A DNA stretch of 64,000 nt, taken from contig NZ_JAMDHK010000013.1 of the NCBI RefSeq assembly GCF_024721115.1, forward strand, positions 53,170-117,169, written 5' to 3'. The notes under the pieces were generated by a model. The model was not told the origin of the DNA, did not search any database, and saw only the letters and a program-made list of their open reading frames with translations. The translations under genes were made by a program, and so were the position numbers. Below are positions 1 to 8,897 of this stretch, piece by piece. How positions within the stretch are numbered: the stretch's first letter is position 1; every line of letters starts with the position of its first letter. Source of the stretch: Salipiger pentaromativorans. GTDB lineage: Bacteria > Pseudomonadota > Alphaproteobacteria > Rhodobacterales > Rhodobacteraceae.

Positions 1-450
1 GACGAATTTGCTCACATCGCCGCCGAGACGCGCGATCTCCTTCACCAGCTTGGAGGCAATCGCCTGATGCCGGGCCTCGGCCATCAGGAACACCGTCTCG
101 ACGCTGTTGTCGAGCGCGCGGTTCATGCCGACCATCTGGAATTCATACTCGAAATCCGCCACCGCGCGCAGCCCGCGCACGATGATCTGCGCACCCACGT
201 CATGGGCGCAGTCGATCAGCAGATTCTCGAAGGGATGGGGCACGATCTCGGTGCCGGTCTCTTCCGAAAGCGCCCGGCATTCCAGCTCGATCATTTCAAC
301 GCGCTCTTCCAGCGTAAAGAGCGGGCCCTTGTCCCGGTTGATCGCGACACCGATCACCAGACGGTCGACAAGCGCCGCAGCGCGGCGAATAATGTCGATA
401 TGGCCCAGCGTGATCGGATCGAACGTGCCTGGATAAAGACCGATGCGCAT
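1..450 (-). CDS. coaD: Phosphopantetheine adenylyltransferase (CoaD), 3' end cut by window edge
   Basis: Penultimate step of coenzyme A synthesis: transfers AMP from ATP to 4'-phosphopantetheine in the cytoplasm. The 150 visible codons start MRIGLYPGTFDPITLGH, which contains the nucleotidyltransferase T-x-G-H motif (residues 14-17). The end carries VKEIARLGGDVS, the family's C-terminal ATP-site segment. The family is about 160-165 residues long, so only about 10-15 codons are missing past position 1. Transcription runs leftward out of the window. The 215 bp upstream to the CBS gene show no other gene and probably hold its promoter. Confidence 0.95.
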   Translation of the reverse strand, partial: MRIGLYPGTFDPITLGHIDIIRRAAALVDRLVIGVAINRDKGPLFTLEERVEMIELECRALSEETGTEIVPHPFENLLIDCAHDVGAQIIVRGLRAVADFEYEFQMVGMNRALDNSVETVFLMAEARHQAIASKLVKEIARLGGDVSKFV

Positions 451-665
451 GGGGGCTCCTCAACTTCCCGACTTTCGGCACGCAACAATATTACTTAAGG
501 GAATGCAACCCCCGAAACGGCCCGCACGCAGCGGAAAGAGGCGGAACACGCTGAAAGACCGGGGTTTTCCGGCATCGGCGCCGCTTGCGCCGGGCCATTG
601 TGCGATCTGCGATGGCCCGGCGCACGGTCCCGGACCGCGCGCCGCCGCCGCCTTTGGCACGGGCC

Positions 666-1100
666 TCAATAGCCCATGATCATGCCCTGAAGCGCCTCTT
701 TCTCCATCGCCAGTTCCGAGATCTGCGCCTTCACCACGTCGCCGATGGTGATGATGCCCACCATGACCCCGTCCTCGACCACGGGCATGTGACGGAAGCG
801 CCCCTCGGTCATCCGGGCAAGCACGACATTGCTGTCCTCGGCGCAGCTACAGACCTGCACCTTGCGGGTCATCAGCTCTTCGACGCGGGAACTCAGGCAG
901 GTTCCGCCCTCCGCCGCGACGCGGCGGACGATGTCCCGCTCCGACAGGATCCCCAGCGGCGTCTGCCCATCTTCCGAGATCACCACGCCGCCGATGCGCC
1001 GCTCGGCCAGCACCTTCGCGGCCGCAGCGATGCTGGCCCCCGGCGCCACCGTGACAACCCCGTCATCCGCCTTGTCCTTGAGAATCTGTTGCACCTGCAT
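666..1100 (-). CDS. CBS-domain protein
   Basis: A 144-residue protein made almost entirely of two CBS domains (about residues 5-65 and 75-135). Such tandem pairs bind adenosyl ligands (AMP, ATP, SAM) and act as energy sensors or redox partners. No catalytic domain is attached. A longer reading from 1166 is possible, but the ATG at 1100 has a clear GGAGGAG ribosome site just upstream and begins exactly at the domain (MQVQQILKDK). It follows the LysR gene on the same strand with a gap of about 60 bp and may be cotranscribed. The specific partner is unknown. Confidence 0.85.
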   Translation of the reverse strand: MQVQQILKDKADDGVVTVAPGASIAAAAKVLAERRIGGVVISEDGQTPLGILSERDIVRRVAAEGGTCLSSRVEELMTRKVQVCSCAEDSNVVLARMTEGRFRHMPVVEDGVMVGIITIGDVVKAQISELAMEKEALQGMIMGY

Positions 1101-1162
1101 TCGGCTCTCCTCCAATCGCGCTTCTGCATATGCATCCAGCGTCAACCCCCTGCGACAATCTG

Positions 1163-2059
1163 TCAAGTCAGACCTTCGAGCCGCGTCAATTCCCGCCGCA
1201 CGCCTTGCACCAGCGCCTGCGCAAAGGTGTTGAGCCGCCCGAGCCTGCGGTCGTCCGCGTGGCGGATGAGATAGAAGCTGCGGGTCAGCTCCACCTCCTT
1301 CGCCAGCACCTTTTTCAGCCCCGGCGCGGCAGGCAGCGCAAAATCGTGCACGATGCCCAGCCCCGCCCCCTGCCGCAGCCAGTGGAACTGCACCGAGACC
1401 GAATTCGACGCGAGCCCCACGCGCTCGAGCCCCAGATCCGCGAGATAATCCAGCTCCTTGTCGAAGATCATGTCGGGAATATAGCCGACGATGCGGTGCC
1501 GCGTCAGATCGTCCCGCGAGCGGATCGGCGGATGCCGGGCGAGATAGTCTTCGGAGGCGGCGAGGTGCAGCCGGTAATCGGTGAGCTTCTGCACCACCAG
1601 ACGCCCCGCCGTGGGCGCCGACACGCCGATGGCCAGATCCGCCTCGCGCCGCGACAGGTTCACGATGCGCGGCAGCGCCACGATCTGCACCTCCAGCTCG
1701 GGGTTCTCGGCGGTGATCTCGGCCACCACCTGCGGCAGCAGGAAATTCGCGCAGCCGTCCGGCGCGCCGATGCGAATCTGCCCCGAGAGCCCCTCGCCCG
1801 CGCCGCGCACCGCCTGAGTGCCCTGCCCCAGCGCCTGCTCGGCCGTCTCGGCATGGCTCAGCAGCCGCGCGCCCGCCTCGGTCAGCGCATAGCCCTGCGG
1901 GCTCTTGTCGAAAAGCGGTTGGCCCAGGCTCTCCTCCAGCCGCGCCACGCGCCGCCCCACCGTCGCGGGATCCATGCGCAGCACGCGGCCCGCGCCCGAC
2001 AGGCTGTCGCCGCGCGCCACGGCCAGGAATATCCGCAGATCGTCCCAGTTCTCCCGCAT
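1163..2059 (-). CDS. LysR-family transcriptional regulator
   Basis: 298 residues, normal for the family. Residues 1-60 form the winged helix-turn-helix (ARGDSLSGAGRVLRMDPATV, then GRRVARLEESLG). Residues 90-295 form the effector-binding domain. It is transcribed divergently from mmsA, with 104 bp between start codons, the classic arrangement for a LysR protein controlling its neighbour. The effector is therefore guessed to be a valine-pathway intermediate. The shared promoter region contains the inverted repeats GCAAAACCCTTTTGC and ATACCTCTGTAT as candidate operators. Family assignment is firm; target and ligand are inference. Confidence 0.88.
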   Translation of the reverse strand: MRENWDDLRIFLAVARGDSLSGAGRVLRMDPATVGRRVARLEESLGQPLFDKSPQGYALTEAGARLLSHAETAEQALGQGTQAVRGAGEGLSGQIRIGAPDGCANFLLPQVVAEITAENPELEVQIVALPRIVNLSRREADLAIGVSAPTAGRLVVQKLTDYRLHLAASEDYLARHPPIRSRDDLTRHRIVGYIPDMIFDKELDYLADLGLERVGLASNSVSVQFHWLRQGAGLGIVHDFALPAAPGLKKVLAKEVELTRSFYLIRHADDRRLGRLNTFAQALVQGVRRELTRLEGLT

Positions 2060-2077
2060 GGGCGCACCCCTATTTTT

Positions 2078-2108
2078 GCAAAACCCTTTTGCCCGAATAC
2101 CTCTGTAT
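2078..2108. promoter_or_regulatory. Candidate operators in the lysR-mmsA divergent promoter region
   Basis: Two short perfect inverted repeats lie here: GCAAAA-CCC-TTTTGC (2078-2092) and ATAC-CTCT-GTAT (2097-2108). They sit midway between the two divergent start codons, where a LysR regulator would bind. A 14-bp piece of the first repeat recurs in the hisI/NifU-like divergent region (54573-54586), so it may belong to a more general regulator. Confidence 0.4.
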
Positions 2109-2163
2109 CCGGCATTTCTGCAAGACTATGGTTTCGCCAAACCCGGCAACAGGAGGAGCGATC

Positions 2164-3663
2164 ATGAAAGAACTGACGCATTTCATCAACGGCGAGCACG
2201 TCAAGGGGACGTCCGGCCGTTTCACCGAGGTCTTCAACCCCGCCACCGGCGAGGCCATCGCCAAGGTGCCGCTGGCCACCGTGGAAGAGCTGAACGACGC
2301 GGTCGCAAAGGCCGCAGAGGCGCAGAAAGCCTGGGCCGCCACCAACCCGCAGCGCCGCGCGCGGGTGATGATGAAGTTCGGCGCCCTCATCAACGAGCAC
2401 ATGGACGAGCTGGCCGAGCTGGTCAGCCTTGAACATGGCAAGACCCTGCCCGACGGGCGCGGCGACGTGCAGCGCGGCCTTGAGGTGATCGAGGTTTGCA
2501 TGGGCGCGCCCAGCCTGCTGAAAGGCGAATACACCGACGATGGCGGGCCGGGCATCGACCTCTATTCCATGCGCCAGCCGCTGGGTGTGGTCGCGGGCAT
2601 CACGCCCTTCAACTTCCCCGCGATGATCCCGCTGTGGAAGATGGGCCCGGCGCTGGCCTGCGGCAACGCGATGATCCTGAAACCCTCCGAGCGCTGCCCC
2701 TCGACCTCGCTGCGGCTGGCCGAGCTGGTGATGGAGGCGGGCCTGCCCGCCGGTGTGCTCCAGGTGGTGAACGGCGACAAGGAAGTGGTCGACGCGATCC
2801 TCGACAACGAGACGGTGCAGGGCGTGGGCTTTGTCGGCTCGACCCCGATCGCGCAATATATCTATGGCCGTGCCGCCGCGAACGGCAAACGGGCGCAGTG
2901 CTTTGGCGGCGCCAAGAACCACATGATCATCATGCCCGACGCCGACATGGACAAGGCGGCGGATGCGCTGGTGGGCGCAGGCTTCGGCGCGGCGGGCGAA
3001 CGCTGCATGGCGATCTCGGTCGCGGTGCCGGTGGGCGAGGCAACCGCCGACGCACTGATCGAACGGCTGGTGCCGCGCATCGAGAAGCTGAAGGTCGGCC
3101 CCTACACCGCGGGCGAGGACGTGGATTACGGCCCGGTCATCACCGGCGCCGCCAAGGCGCGCATCGACGGTCTGGTCGATAGCGGCGTGGAACAGGGCGC
3201 CAAGCTGGTGGTCGACGGGCGCGGCTTCAAGATGCAGGGCTACGAGAACGGCTTCTTCGTCGGCCCCTCGCTCTTCGACAACGTGACGCCCGAGATGGAT
3301 ATCTACAAGGAAGAGATCTTTGGCCCGGTGCTGAGCCAGGTGCGCACCAGCTCCTATGACGAGGCGCTGAATCTGGTGATCGACAACCCCTATGGCAACG
3401 GCACGGCGATCTTCACCGCCGATGGCGACACCGCGCGCGACTTCGCGCACCGGGTCAATGTGGGCATGGTCGGCATCAACTTCCCGATCCCGGTGCCGCT
3501 GTCGTATCACACCTTCGGCGGCTGGAAGAAATCGGCCTTCGGCGATCTCAACCAGTACGGCCCGGATGCCTTCCGCTTCTACACCAAGACCAAGACCGTC
3601 ACGGCGCGCTGGTTCTCGGGGATCAAGGACGGCAGCCAGTTCAACTTCAAGGCCATGGACTGA
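2164..3663 (+). CDS. mmsA: Methylmalonate-semialdehyde dehydrogenase (CoA-acylating)
   Basis: Converts methylmalonate semialdehyde (from valine and thymine breakdown) or malonate semialdehyde to propionyl- or acetyl-CoA, NAD+ and CoA, and CO2. It is an aldehyde dehydrogenase superfamily member of 499 residues, the usual MmsA length. The catalytic cysteine lies in GERCMA (C281), and the segment from CFGGAKNHMIIMPDADMD is typical of MmsA rather than of other ALDHs. ATG 2164 is chosen because an AGGAGGAG ribosome site precedes it, although the frame stays open upstream. A strong terminator follows. mmsB and the rest of the valine pathway lie 4 kb downstream. Confidence 0.95.
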   Translation: MKELTHFINGEHVKGTSGRFTEVFNPATGEAIAKVPLATVEELNDAVAKAAEAQKAWAATNPQRRARVMMKFGALINEHMDELAELVSLEHGKTLPDGRGDVQRGLEVIEVCMGAPSLLKGEYTDDGGPGIDLYSMRQPLGVVAGITPFNFPAMIPLWKMGPALACGNAMILKPSERCPSTSLRLAELVMEAGLPAGVLQVVNGDKEVVDAILDNETVQGVGFVGSTPIAQYIYGRAAANGKRAQCFGGAKNHMIIMPDADMDKAADALVGAGFGAAGERCMAISVAVPVGEATADALIERLVPRIEKLKVGPYTAGEDVDYGPVITGAAKARIDGLVDSGVEQGAKLVVDGRGFKMQGYENGFFVGPSLFDNVTPEMDIYKEEIFGPVLSQVRTSSYDEALNLVIDNPYGNGTAIFTADGDTARDFAHRVNVGMVGINFPIPVPLSYHTFGGWKKSAFGDLNQYGPDAFRFYTKTKTVTARWFSGIKDGSQFNFKAMD

Positions 3664-3693
3664 CCGAAGGCCCGCCCGAGCGGCGAAACGATG

Positions 3694-3724
3694 GCCCCGG
3701 ACCAACCCAGGTCCGGGGCTTTTT
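3694..3724 (+). terminator. Rho-independent terminator of mmsA
   Basis: Perfect 10-bp stem GCCCCGGACC/GGTCCGGGGC with a 6-nt loop, followed by TTTTT, 31 bp after the mmsA stop. A similar GC arm recurs without a T-run at 48483-48503. Confidence 0.92.
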
Positions 3725-4083
3725 GCTGCGGGGACCGACTCGGGGGCTGGTGCCGTCCCGGCATTGCGACAGTGACACCCGTGTCGCAGAGACCTCTCAA
3801 GCTCGCCCCCCTGTCACCCGCCCGCTTCGGCCAACACCGGAGGGAAAATAAAAGACGCATATTTACAATACCTTCCATACCATTTCTCCACGCAGGACAG
3901 CCCCGCAAGCCACGGCTTTCACCAGGCGAAGCGCCCTTCCGGAAAAGATCCGCGAAACACCCCCGTTCAGGGGGTTGATTTTCAAAAGCCGTTCCCCCCA
4001 GTGTGTCCGCCCGCACGCCTGCGACCGGCGCGCGGAAATCGCACCGCCACCCGGCCCAACTCCACTGCCATACAAGACCCAGC
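3725..4083. other. Non-coding gap before the STAS-like gene pair
   Basis: About 360 bp with no convincing gene. It contains an unusually AT-rich patch for this genome (about 3841-3885, AAAATAAAAGACGC and following), probably promoter material for the downstream genes. A small C5/G5 hairpin lies near 3960-3975. Short open frames exist on both strands but lack ribosome sites and recognisable protein features. Confidence 0.5.
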
Positions 4084-4503
4084 ATGTCCGTCAGCTTTCA
4101 GATCCTCCCCGAATACGGCATCGTCTATGTCCGCTACGAAGGGTTCGTGCGCCTCGAAGACACGTTCCGGGCCTTTGGCGAATATCTCGAGCATCCGCAG
4201 GCCCGTGCCGGACAGAAACATCTGGTCGATCTGGCGCGCGTCACCGGCGTGGAAAGCAATTTCGCGAAGATGATGGAGCTGCAAGCCTTCAAGGCCGATG
4301 GATTCATCCAGAACGGCGCGGAGACGCTCATCGTCTATTACGCGCCGACCAAACTCTCCTACGAGATCTCGAGCTTCATCCTGCGCTCCTGGGAAGGCAT
4401 CGACGCCGTGGTGCCTCTGGTGCAGGAAAGCGAGGCGCAGGCGCTGGCGCTGCTGGGGCTCAGCCAGTCGAGCTTTGCCGCGCTGCTCGAGGGCACCGGC
4501 TAG
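4084..4503 (+). CDS. STAS/SpoIIAA-like small protein, paralogue 1
   Basis: A 139-residue soluble protein I do not recognise by name. It resembles small alphaproteobacterial proteins with a SpoIIAA/STAS-like fold (beta-alpha repeats, no catalytic motif). Visible landmarks are YVRYEGFVRLEDTF near the N-terminus, HLVDLARVTGVES in the middle and LIVYYAPTKLSYE. The same landmarks, in the same order and the same total length, occur in the next gene, so the two are tandem paralogues. ATG 4084 fits the start of similarity; an upstream in-frame ATG at 4003 gives an unlikely Arg/His-rich leader. Function unknown. Confidence 0.7.
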   Translation: MSVSFQILPEYGIVYVRYEGFVRLEDTFRAFGEYLEHPQARAGQKHLVDLARVTGVESNFAKMMELQAFKADGFIQNGAETLIVYYAPTKLSYEISSFILRSWEGIDAVVPLVQESEAQALALLGLSQSSFAALLEGTG

Positions 4504-4629
4504 CCGCCCGGAGCGCCCTCCCTCCCCCCGAAGATTGACAGACCACGCGGTGGAGCGCATGTTTCCCGGGTGTAAACATGTATCCGCCGCCTACCATTCG
4601 GTCAGGCCCCGTGGCGCGAAGGGTCCCAA

Positions 4630-5049
4630 ATGGCTGTGGACGTAGCCATCTTCGAACGGCGCAATCTCGCCTATCTCCGCTTTCACGGCCGGGTTACCCC
4701 GACCGACAGCCTGAACGCCCTCGACCGCGTGCTGTCGGATCCGCGCAGTCACCCCGATACGACGCAGCTCGCCGATCTGTCCTCGGTGGACGACATCTGT
4801 GCCGATTTCGTGCAGACCCTGACGCTGGTGGTGGCCGAAGCACGGCTCAGCAGCACGGTTCTGCCCGGCACGCGCTACGCCGTCTACGCCCCCGCCGATC
4901 TCACCTATGGCGCGGCACGGATGTATCACCAGATCGCGGAAACCGCGCTGCCCTACCAGATCGAGGTGTTCCGCGATCAACGCGGGGCGCTGGCCCATCT
5001 CTGCCAGCCCGAGCGCACGATCCCAGCATTCCTCATCGCCGCGGCGTGA
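4630..5049 (+). CDS. STAS/SpoIIAA-like small protein, paralogue 2
   Basis: 139 residues, the same length as the preceding gene and aligning with it end to end by eye: [13 protein letters not shown] against [23 protein letters not shown] against LVDLARVTGV, and [12 protein letters not shown] against LIVYYAPTKLSYE. It is therefore a diverged tandem duplicate. AAGGG lies 5 bp before the ATG. A TTGACA at 4535 could give it its own promoter. No transmembrane segment or catalytic signature is visible. Position before a YbdK-type ligase hints at a shared stress or redox role, but that is only proximity. Confidence 0.7.
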   Translation: MAVDVAIFERRNLAYLRFHGRVTPTDSLNALDRVLSDPRSHPDTTQLADLSSVDDICADFVQTLTLVVAEARLSSTVLPGTRYAVYAPADLTYGAARMYHQIAETALPYQIEVFRDQRGALAHLCQPERTIPAFLIAAA

Positions 5050-5167
5050 CGCCGGCCCCCGCAGGCGCGCCTTGCGCCGACGCACGCTCACCGGTGCCGC
5101 AGCCCGGGTCTTGCCGGAACCGCCCCGCTCTGCTTTGCTCCTGCCCGGGACAGCGAAGGGGGGCGGC

Positions 5168-6286
5168 ATGGAGACGCCGGAGTTCAGCCTCGGGATCGAA
5201 GAGGAATACCTGCTGGTCGATCGCGACAGCCTGGCGCTGGCGGAGGCCCCCAAGGCGCTGATGGCAGCCTGCGCCGCCGAGCTCGAAGGCCAGGTGAGCC
5301 CGGAATATCTGCAATGCCAGATCGAGATCGGCACCCGCCCCTGCGCCGACATCTCCGCCGCGCGCGCGGATCTGCTGCGCCTGCGCCGCACGGTCGCGGA
5401 CCAGGCGGCGCGCTTCAACCTCGCCCCCATCGCCGCCTCCTGCCACCCGCTGGCCGGCTGGAAGACCCAGCACCACACCGACAAGGACCGCTACAACAAC
5501 CTGCGCCGCGATCTCGGCGGCGTCGTGCGCCGGATGCTGATCTGCGGCATGCATGTGCATGTGGGGCTGGGCGACGACAATCTGCGCGCCGATCTCATGC
5601 GGCAGGCGAGCTATTTCCTGCCGCATCTGCTGGCGCTCTCCACCTCCTCACCCTTCTGGCAGGGGCAGGACACCGGGCTTGCGAGCTACCGGATCTCGGT
5701 CTTCGACAACCTGCCCCGCACCGGCCTGCCGCCGCATTTCACCAACTGGCAGGACTATCAGCGCTCGGTTCAGGCGCTGGTCGATCTCGGCGTGATCGAG
5801 GACGCCTCCAAGATCTGGTGGGATCTGCGGCCCTCGTCGCGGTTTCCGACTCTGGAAACGCGGATCATGGATGTGCAGCCGCGGCTCGAGGACGCGCTGA
5901 TGCTCGCCGCGCTGAACCAGTGCCTGATGCGCATGCTCTGGCGGCTCAGGCGGCGCAACCAGCGCTGGCGGATCTACGAGAATTTCCTCATCGGCGAAAA
6001 CCGCTGGCGGGCACAGCGCTATGGCGTGACCGAAGGGCTCATTGATTTCGGCGCCGCCCGCATCGTGCCCTTCGCCGATCTGATCGACGAGCTGATTGCG
6101 CTGCTGGCGGAGGATGCCGAGGCGCTCGGCTGTCTGCCCGAGCTGGAGCGCGCCCGCAAGGTCGTGGCCGAGGGCAATTCCGCGACCCGCCAGCGCGCGG
6201 TGGCCGAGGCGGCTCCGGGGGACGAGACCGCCCGCATGCGCGCGGTGGTCGCGCATCTGATCGAGGAATTCCACGCGGGGCTCTGA
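5168..6286 (+). CDS. YbdK-type carboxylate-amine ligase (glutamate-cysteine ligase 2 family)
   Basis: A 372-residue member of the GCS2 family, which resembles plant-type glutamate-cysteine ligase; E. coli YbdK has weak gamma-glutamylcysteine synthetase activity. Motifs seen: [10 protein letters not shown] (residues 7-16, metal/ATP-site glutamates), GMHVHVG, and [19 protein letters not shown], the family signature. ATG 5168 starts right at the domain; the frame is open further upstream but gives only Arg-rich sequence overlapping the previous gene. Physiological substrate unknown. It sits in a plus-strand run with the glycosyltransferase. Confidence 0.88.
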   Translation: METPEFSLGIEEEYLLVDRDSLALAEAPKALMAACAAELEGQVSPEYLQCQIEIGTRPCADISAARADLLRLRRTVADQAARFNLAPIAASCHPLAGWKTQHHTDKDRYNNLRRDLGGVVRRMLICGMHVHVGLGDDNLRADLMRQASYFLPHLLALSTSSPFWQGQDTGLASYRISVFDNLPRTGLPPHFTNWQDYQRSVQALVDLGVIEDASKIWWDLRPSSRFPTLETRIMDVQPRLEDALMLAALNQCLMRMLWRLRRRNQRWRIYENFLIGENRWRAQRYGVTEGLIDFGAARIVPFADLIDELIALLAEDAEALGCLPELERARKVVAEGNSATRQRAVAEAAPGDETARMRAVVAHLIEEFHAGL

Positions 6287-6358
6287 CCGCCCGGCCCCTT
6301 GCACGCCGGGCGCCGGGCGGGCACAAGGGCCCGGGCCAGAGCCGCCCCGGAGACCCCC

Positions 6359-7498
6359 ATGAAGACCTGCATCGTCACCTCCGATTTCTTCGTCCCGGGC
6401 GAGACCTTCATCAACCGCCACATCGAACATATCTTCGGCGGCGACACCTGCGTTCTGGCGGGGCGCTTCAACGGCACCGACCCTCTGGGCAAGCCGCTTT
6501 TCGTGCGCCGCGCTCCGCTCGGCCCCGCCGACCGGCTGCGCGCGCCCTTTGCCATGGGCTGGAATGCCGCGGTCGAGGGCACCGGCCGGCTGCCCTTCGG
6601 CGACAACCGCCGCCGGCTCGCGGACTGGCTCCGCGCGCAGAAGGTCGAGGTGATCCTCGCGGAATTCGGCACCCAGGCGCTGGTGGTGGCCAAGCTCGCC
6701 ACCGAGCTGAACCTGCCGGTCTTCACCTATTTCCGCGGCACCGATGCCAGCTTCGCCCTGCGCTCGCGCCAGATCGTGCGCGCCTACAGACGCATGATGC
6801 CCCGGCTCGACGGAGTGTTCTCGGTCAGCCAGTTCCTGCTCGACAATCTCGCCCGCCACGGCGTCAGCCATCCCAACGCCCATGTGGTGCCCTCGGGCGT
6901 GGACATCCGCCGCTTCACCCCCGGCGAGAAACGCCCCGGCTCCTTCCTCGCCGTGGGCCGCATGGTCGAAAAGAAGGCCCCCGAGGTGACGCTGCGCGCC
7001 TTCGCCAAGGCCGCGAAGGGCCGCGAGGCACATCTCACCTTCATCGGCGACGGCCCGCGGCTGGCGCCTTGCAAGGCGCTCGCCGCCGAGCTGGGCGTCG
7101 CGTCCCAGATCACCTTCACCGGCGCCCTGCCCCATGACGCGGTGCGCGAATATCTCAGCACGACCGAGGTCTTCCTCCAGCATTCGGTGACCGCGCAGAA
7201 CGGCAATACCGAGGGCCTGCCCACCGCCATCCAGGAGGCGCTGGCCTGTGGCTGCATCACGCTCTCGACCTGGCATGCCGGCATTCCCGAGGCGGTGGAA
7301 GACGGCGTCAACGGGTTGCTGGTGCCGGAATGGGACGAGGCGGGCTTTGCCACGCGCATCACCCAGCTCCTCGACATGACCGACCGCAGTGCCATGACCC
7401 GCGCCGCGCGCGAGACGGCGGTGGCGAAATTCGACAATGCGGTGCTGCTGAGCAAGGTCGAGACCGTGATCCGCACCACGCTCGCCGCCCGCGCCTGA
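6359..7498 (+). CDS. Family 1 (GT4-type) glycosyltransferase
   Basis: A 379-residue retaining glycosyltransferase with two Rossmann halves. The N-terminal half begins MKTCIVTSDFFVPGETFINRH. The C-terminal half has SGVDIRRFTPGEK, AVGRMVEKKAPEVTLRAFAK and the nucleotide-sugar E-x7-E region EGLPTAIQEALACG. The sequence resembles WcaL/colanic-acid-type transferases, suggesting a surface polysaccharide or glycolipid. No other polysaccharide gene is nearby, so donor and acceptor are unknown. It starts 72 bp after the YbdK-type gene and may be cotranscribed. Confidence 0.85.
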   Translation: MKTCIVTSDFFVPGETFINRHIEHIFGGDTCVLAGRFNGTDPLGKPLFVRRAPLGPADRLRAPFAMGWNAAVEGTGRLPFGDNRRRLADWLRAQKVEVILAEFGTQALVVAKLATELNLPVFTYFRGTDASFALRSRQIVRAYRRMMPRLDGVFSVSQFLLDNLARHGVSHPNAHVVPSGVDIRRFTPGEKRPGSFLAVGRMVEKKAPEVTLRAFAKAAKGREAHLTFIGDGPRLAPCKALAAELGVASQITFTGALPHDAVREYLSTTEVFLQHSVTAQNGNTEGLPTAIQEALACGCITLSTWHAGIPEAVEDGVNGLLVPEWDEAGFATRITQLLDMTDRSAMTRAARETAVAKFDNAVLLSKVETVIRTTLAARA

Positions 7499-7505
7499 CC
7501 CTCTG

Positions 7506-7555
7506 CCTTTCATCTTTCCGCAAATACTCGAAACGCGCGTGCCACAGGCACGCGC
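7506..7555 (-). repeat. Dispersed repeat GAGTATTT...GAAAGATGAAAGG with hairpin (copy 1)
   Basis: Read on the minus strand: a perfect 9-bp hairpin GCGCGTGCC-TGT-GGCACGCGC, then TTTCGAGTATTTGCGGAAAG and ATGAAAGG. The same tail recurs at 10888, 22835 and 54156 (minus). Here the element lies between two plus-strand genes, so it is not simply the terminator of either. Confidence 0.75.
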
Positions 7556-7672
7556 CCCCGGCGCCGGCGCCTCCGGCCGCGGCGCAATCCCTGCGCGCCC
7601 CCTTGCATCGCACCGCGACTCCCGGCACAATCTGAACAGTTGTTCAATTTCCATCGCGACAGGGAGGGTCCC

Positions 7673-8812
7673 ATGGATTTTGCGTTGAGCGAGGAGCAGG
7701 TCGCCATCTTCGATATGGCCTATGGTTTCGGCCAGGAGCGGATCGCCCCCTTTGCAGCGGAATGGGAGACGGCGGGGACAATCCCGAAGGAGCTCTGGAA
7801 AGAGGCCGGCGCGCTTGGCCTCGGCGGGATCTACGTGAGCGAAGAGAACGGCGGCTCCGGGCTCAGCCGGCTGGATGCGACGCTGATCTTCGAGGCGCTC
7901 TCCATGGCCTGCCCCTCGGTCGCCTCCTTCCTCTCGATCCACAACATGTGCGCGCGGATGATCGACGCCTATGGCTCCGAGGCGCTGCGCGCGCGGTTCC
8001 TCGACAGCGCCGTCAGCATGGACACCGTGCTCTCCTATTGCCTCACCGAACCCGGCGCGGGCTCGGATGCCGCCGCGCTGCGCACCCGGGCCGAAACCGG
8101 CGCTGCGGGCTATACGCTCACCGGCACCAAGGCGTTCATCTCCGGCGGCGGCTATTCCGATGCCTATATCGTCATGGCGCGGACCGGCGGCGAGGGCGCG
8201 CATGGCGTCTCGGCCATTCTGGTGGAGGACGGCACTGCGGGGCTCTCCTTCGGCGGGCTCGAACAGAAGATGGGCTGGAGGGCACAGCCCACGCGGCAGG
8301 TGCAGATGGATGGCTGCGCGGTGCCGGCGGGCAACCTGCTCGGGGAAGAGGGCAAGGGGTTCAGATACGCCATGGCCGGGCTCGATGGCGGCCGGCTCAA
8401 TATCTCGGCCTGCTCGCTCGGCGCGGCACAGGCGGCGCTCGACGCGACGCTCGCCTATATGGCCGAGCGACAGGCCTTCGGGCAGCGCCTCGACGCGTTC
8501 CAGGCCCTGCAGTTCCGGCTGGCGGATATGGAGATCGAGCTGCAGGCGGCGCGGGTCTTTCTGCGCCAGGCGGCCTGGAAGCTCGACCAGGGCGCGCCGG
8601 ATGCGACCAAATTCTGTGCCATGGCGAAGAAATTCGTCACCGAGGCGGGCTCCCGGGTCGCCGACCAGTGTCTGCAGCTTCACGGCGGCTATGGCTATCT
8701 GGCCGATTACGGCATCGAGAAGATCGTGCGCGATCTGCGCGTGCATCAGATCCTCGAGGGCACCAACGAGATCATGCGGCTGATCGTGGCGCGCGGGCTG
8801 GTGGCGGCATGA
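7673..8812 (+). CDS. Acyl-CoA dehydrogenase, probably isobutyryl-CoA dehydrogenase
   Basis: FAD enzyme of 379 residues that introduces the alpha-beta double bond in an acyl-CoA. Flanking genes for later valine steps point to isobutyryl-CoA to methacrylyl-CoA. Motifs: CLTEPGAGSDAAAL (residues 120-135 region), GGRLNISACSLGAAQAAL, and QILEGTNEIMR carrying the catalytic base Glu362 in the position typical of short- and branched-chain acyl-CoA dehydrogenases. ATG 7673 follows AGGGAGGG. Electrons would pass to ETF. Substrate is inferred from context; a short-chain or 2-methylbutyryl substrate is also possible. Confidence 0.9.
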   Translation: MDFALSEEQVAIFDMAYGFGQERIAPFAAEWETAGTIPKELWKEAGALGLGGIYVSEENGGSGLSRLDATLIFEALSMACPSVASFLSIHNMCARMIDAYGSEALRARFLDSAVSMDTVLSYCLTEPGAGSDAAALRTRAETGAAGYTLTGTKAFISGGGYSDAYIVMARTGGEGAHGVSAILVEDGTAGLSFGGLEQKMGWRAQPTRQVQMDGCAVPAGNLLGEEGKGFRYAMAGLDGGRLNISACSLGAAQAALDATLAYMAERQAFGQRLDAFQALQFRLADMEIELQAARVFLRQAAWKLDQGAPDATKFCAMAKKFVTEAGSRVADQCLQLHGGYGYLADYGIEKIVRDLRVHQILEGTNEIMRLIVARGLVAA

Positions 8813-8830
8813 CGGGCGGTCCGGCGCGCG

Positions 8831-8876
8831 GCAAATCTCTTCGAAGAGATTTGCAAATTCCTTGCAAGGAATTTGC
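8831..8876. repeat. 46-bp twin-palindrome element, copy 1
   Basis: Two perfect 24-bp palindromes overlap by a shared GC: half-site GCAAATCTCTTC with its mirror (8831-8854) and GCAAATTCCTTG with its mirror (8853-8876). It fills most of the gap between the acyl-CoA dehydrogenase and the hydrolase genes and could form two adjacent hairpins in RNA or a cruciform in DNA. Further copies are at 17158 and 33502. Confidence 0.9.
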
Positions 8877-8897
8877 CCCCGGCGGAGCGCTCCGGTC

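Noticed and set aside
1882-3705. 607-codon open frame antisense to mmsA
   Set aside because: High GC leaves long stop-free antisense frames. The translation is His/Ala/Arg/Val-rich with no family motif, while the sense frame is a complete mmsA.
3691-3978. Short open frame after mmsA
   Set aside because: Its first codons are the mmsA terminator hairpin, and it has no ribosome site or protein features.
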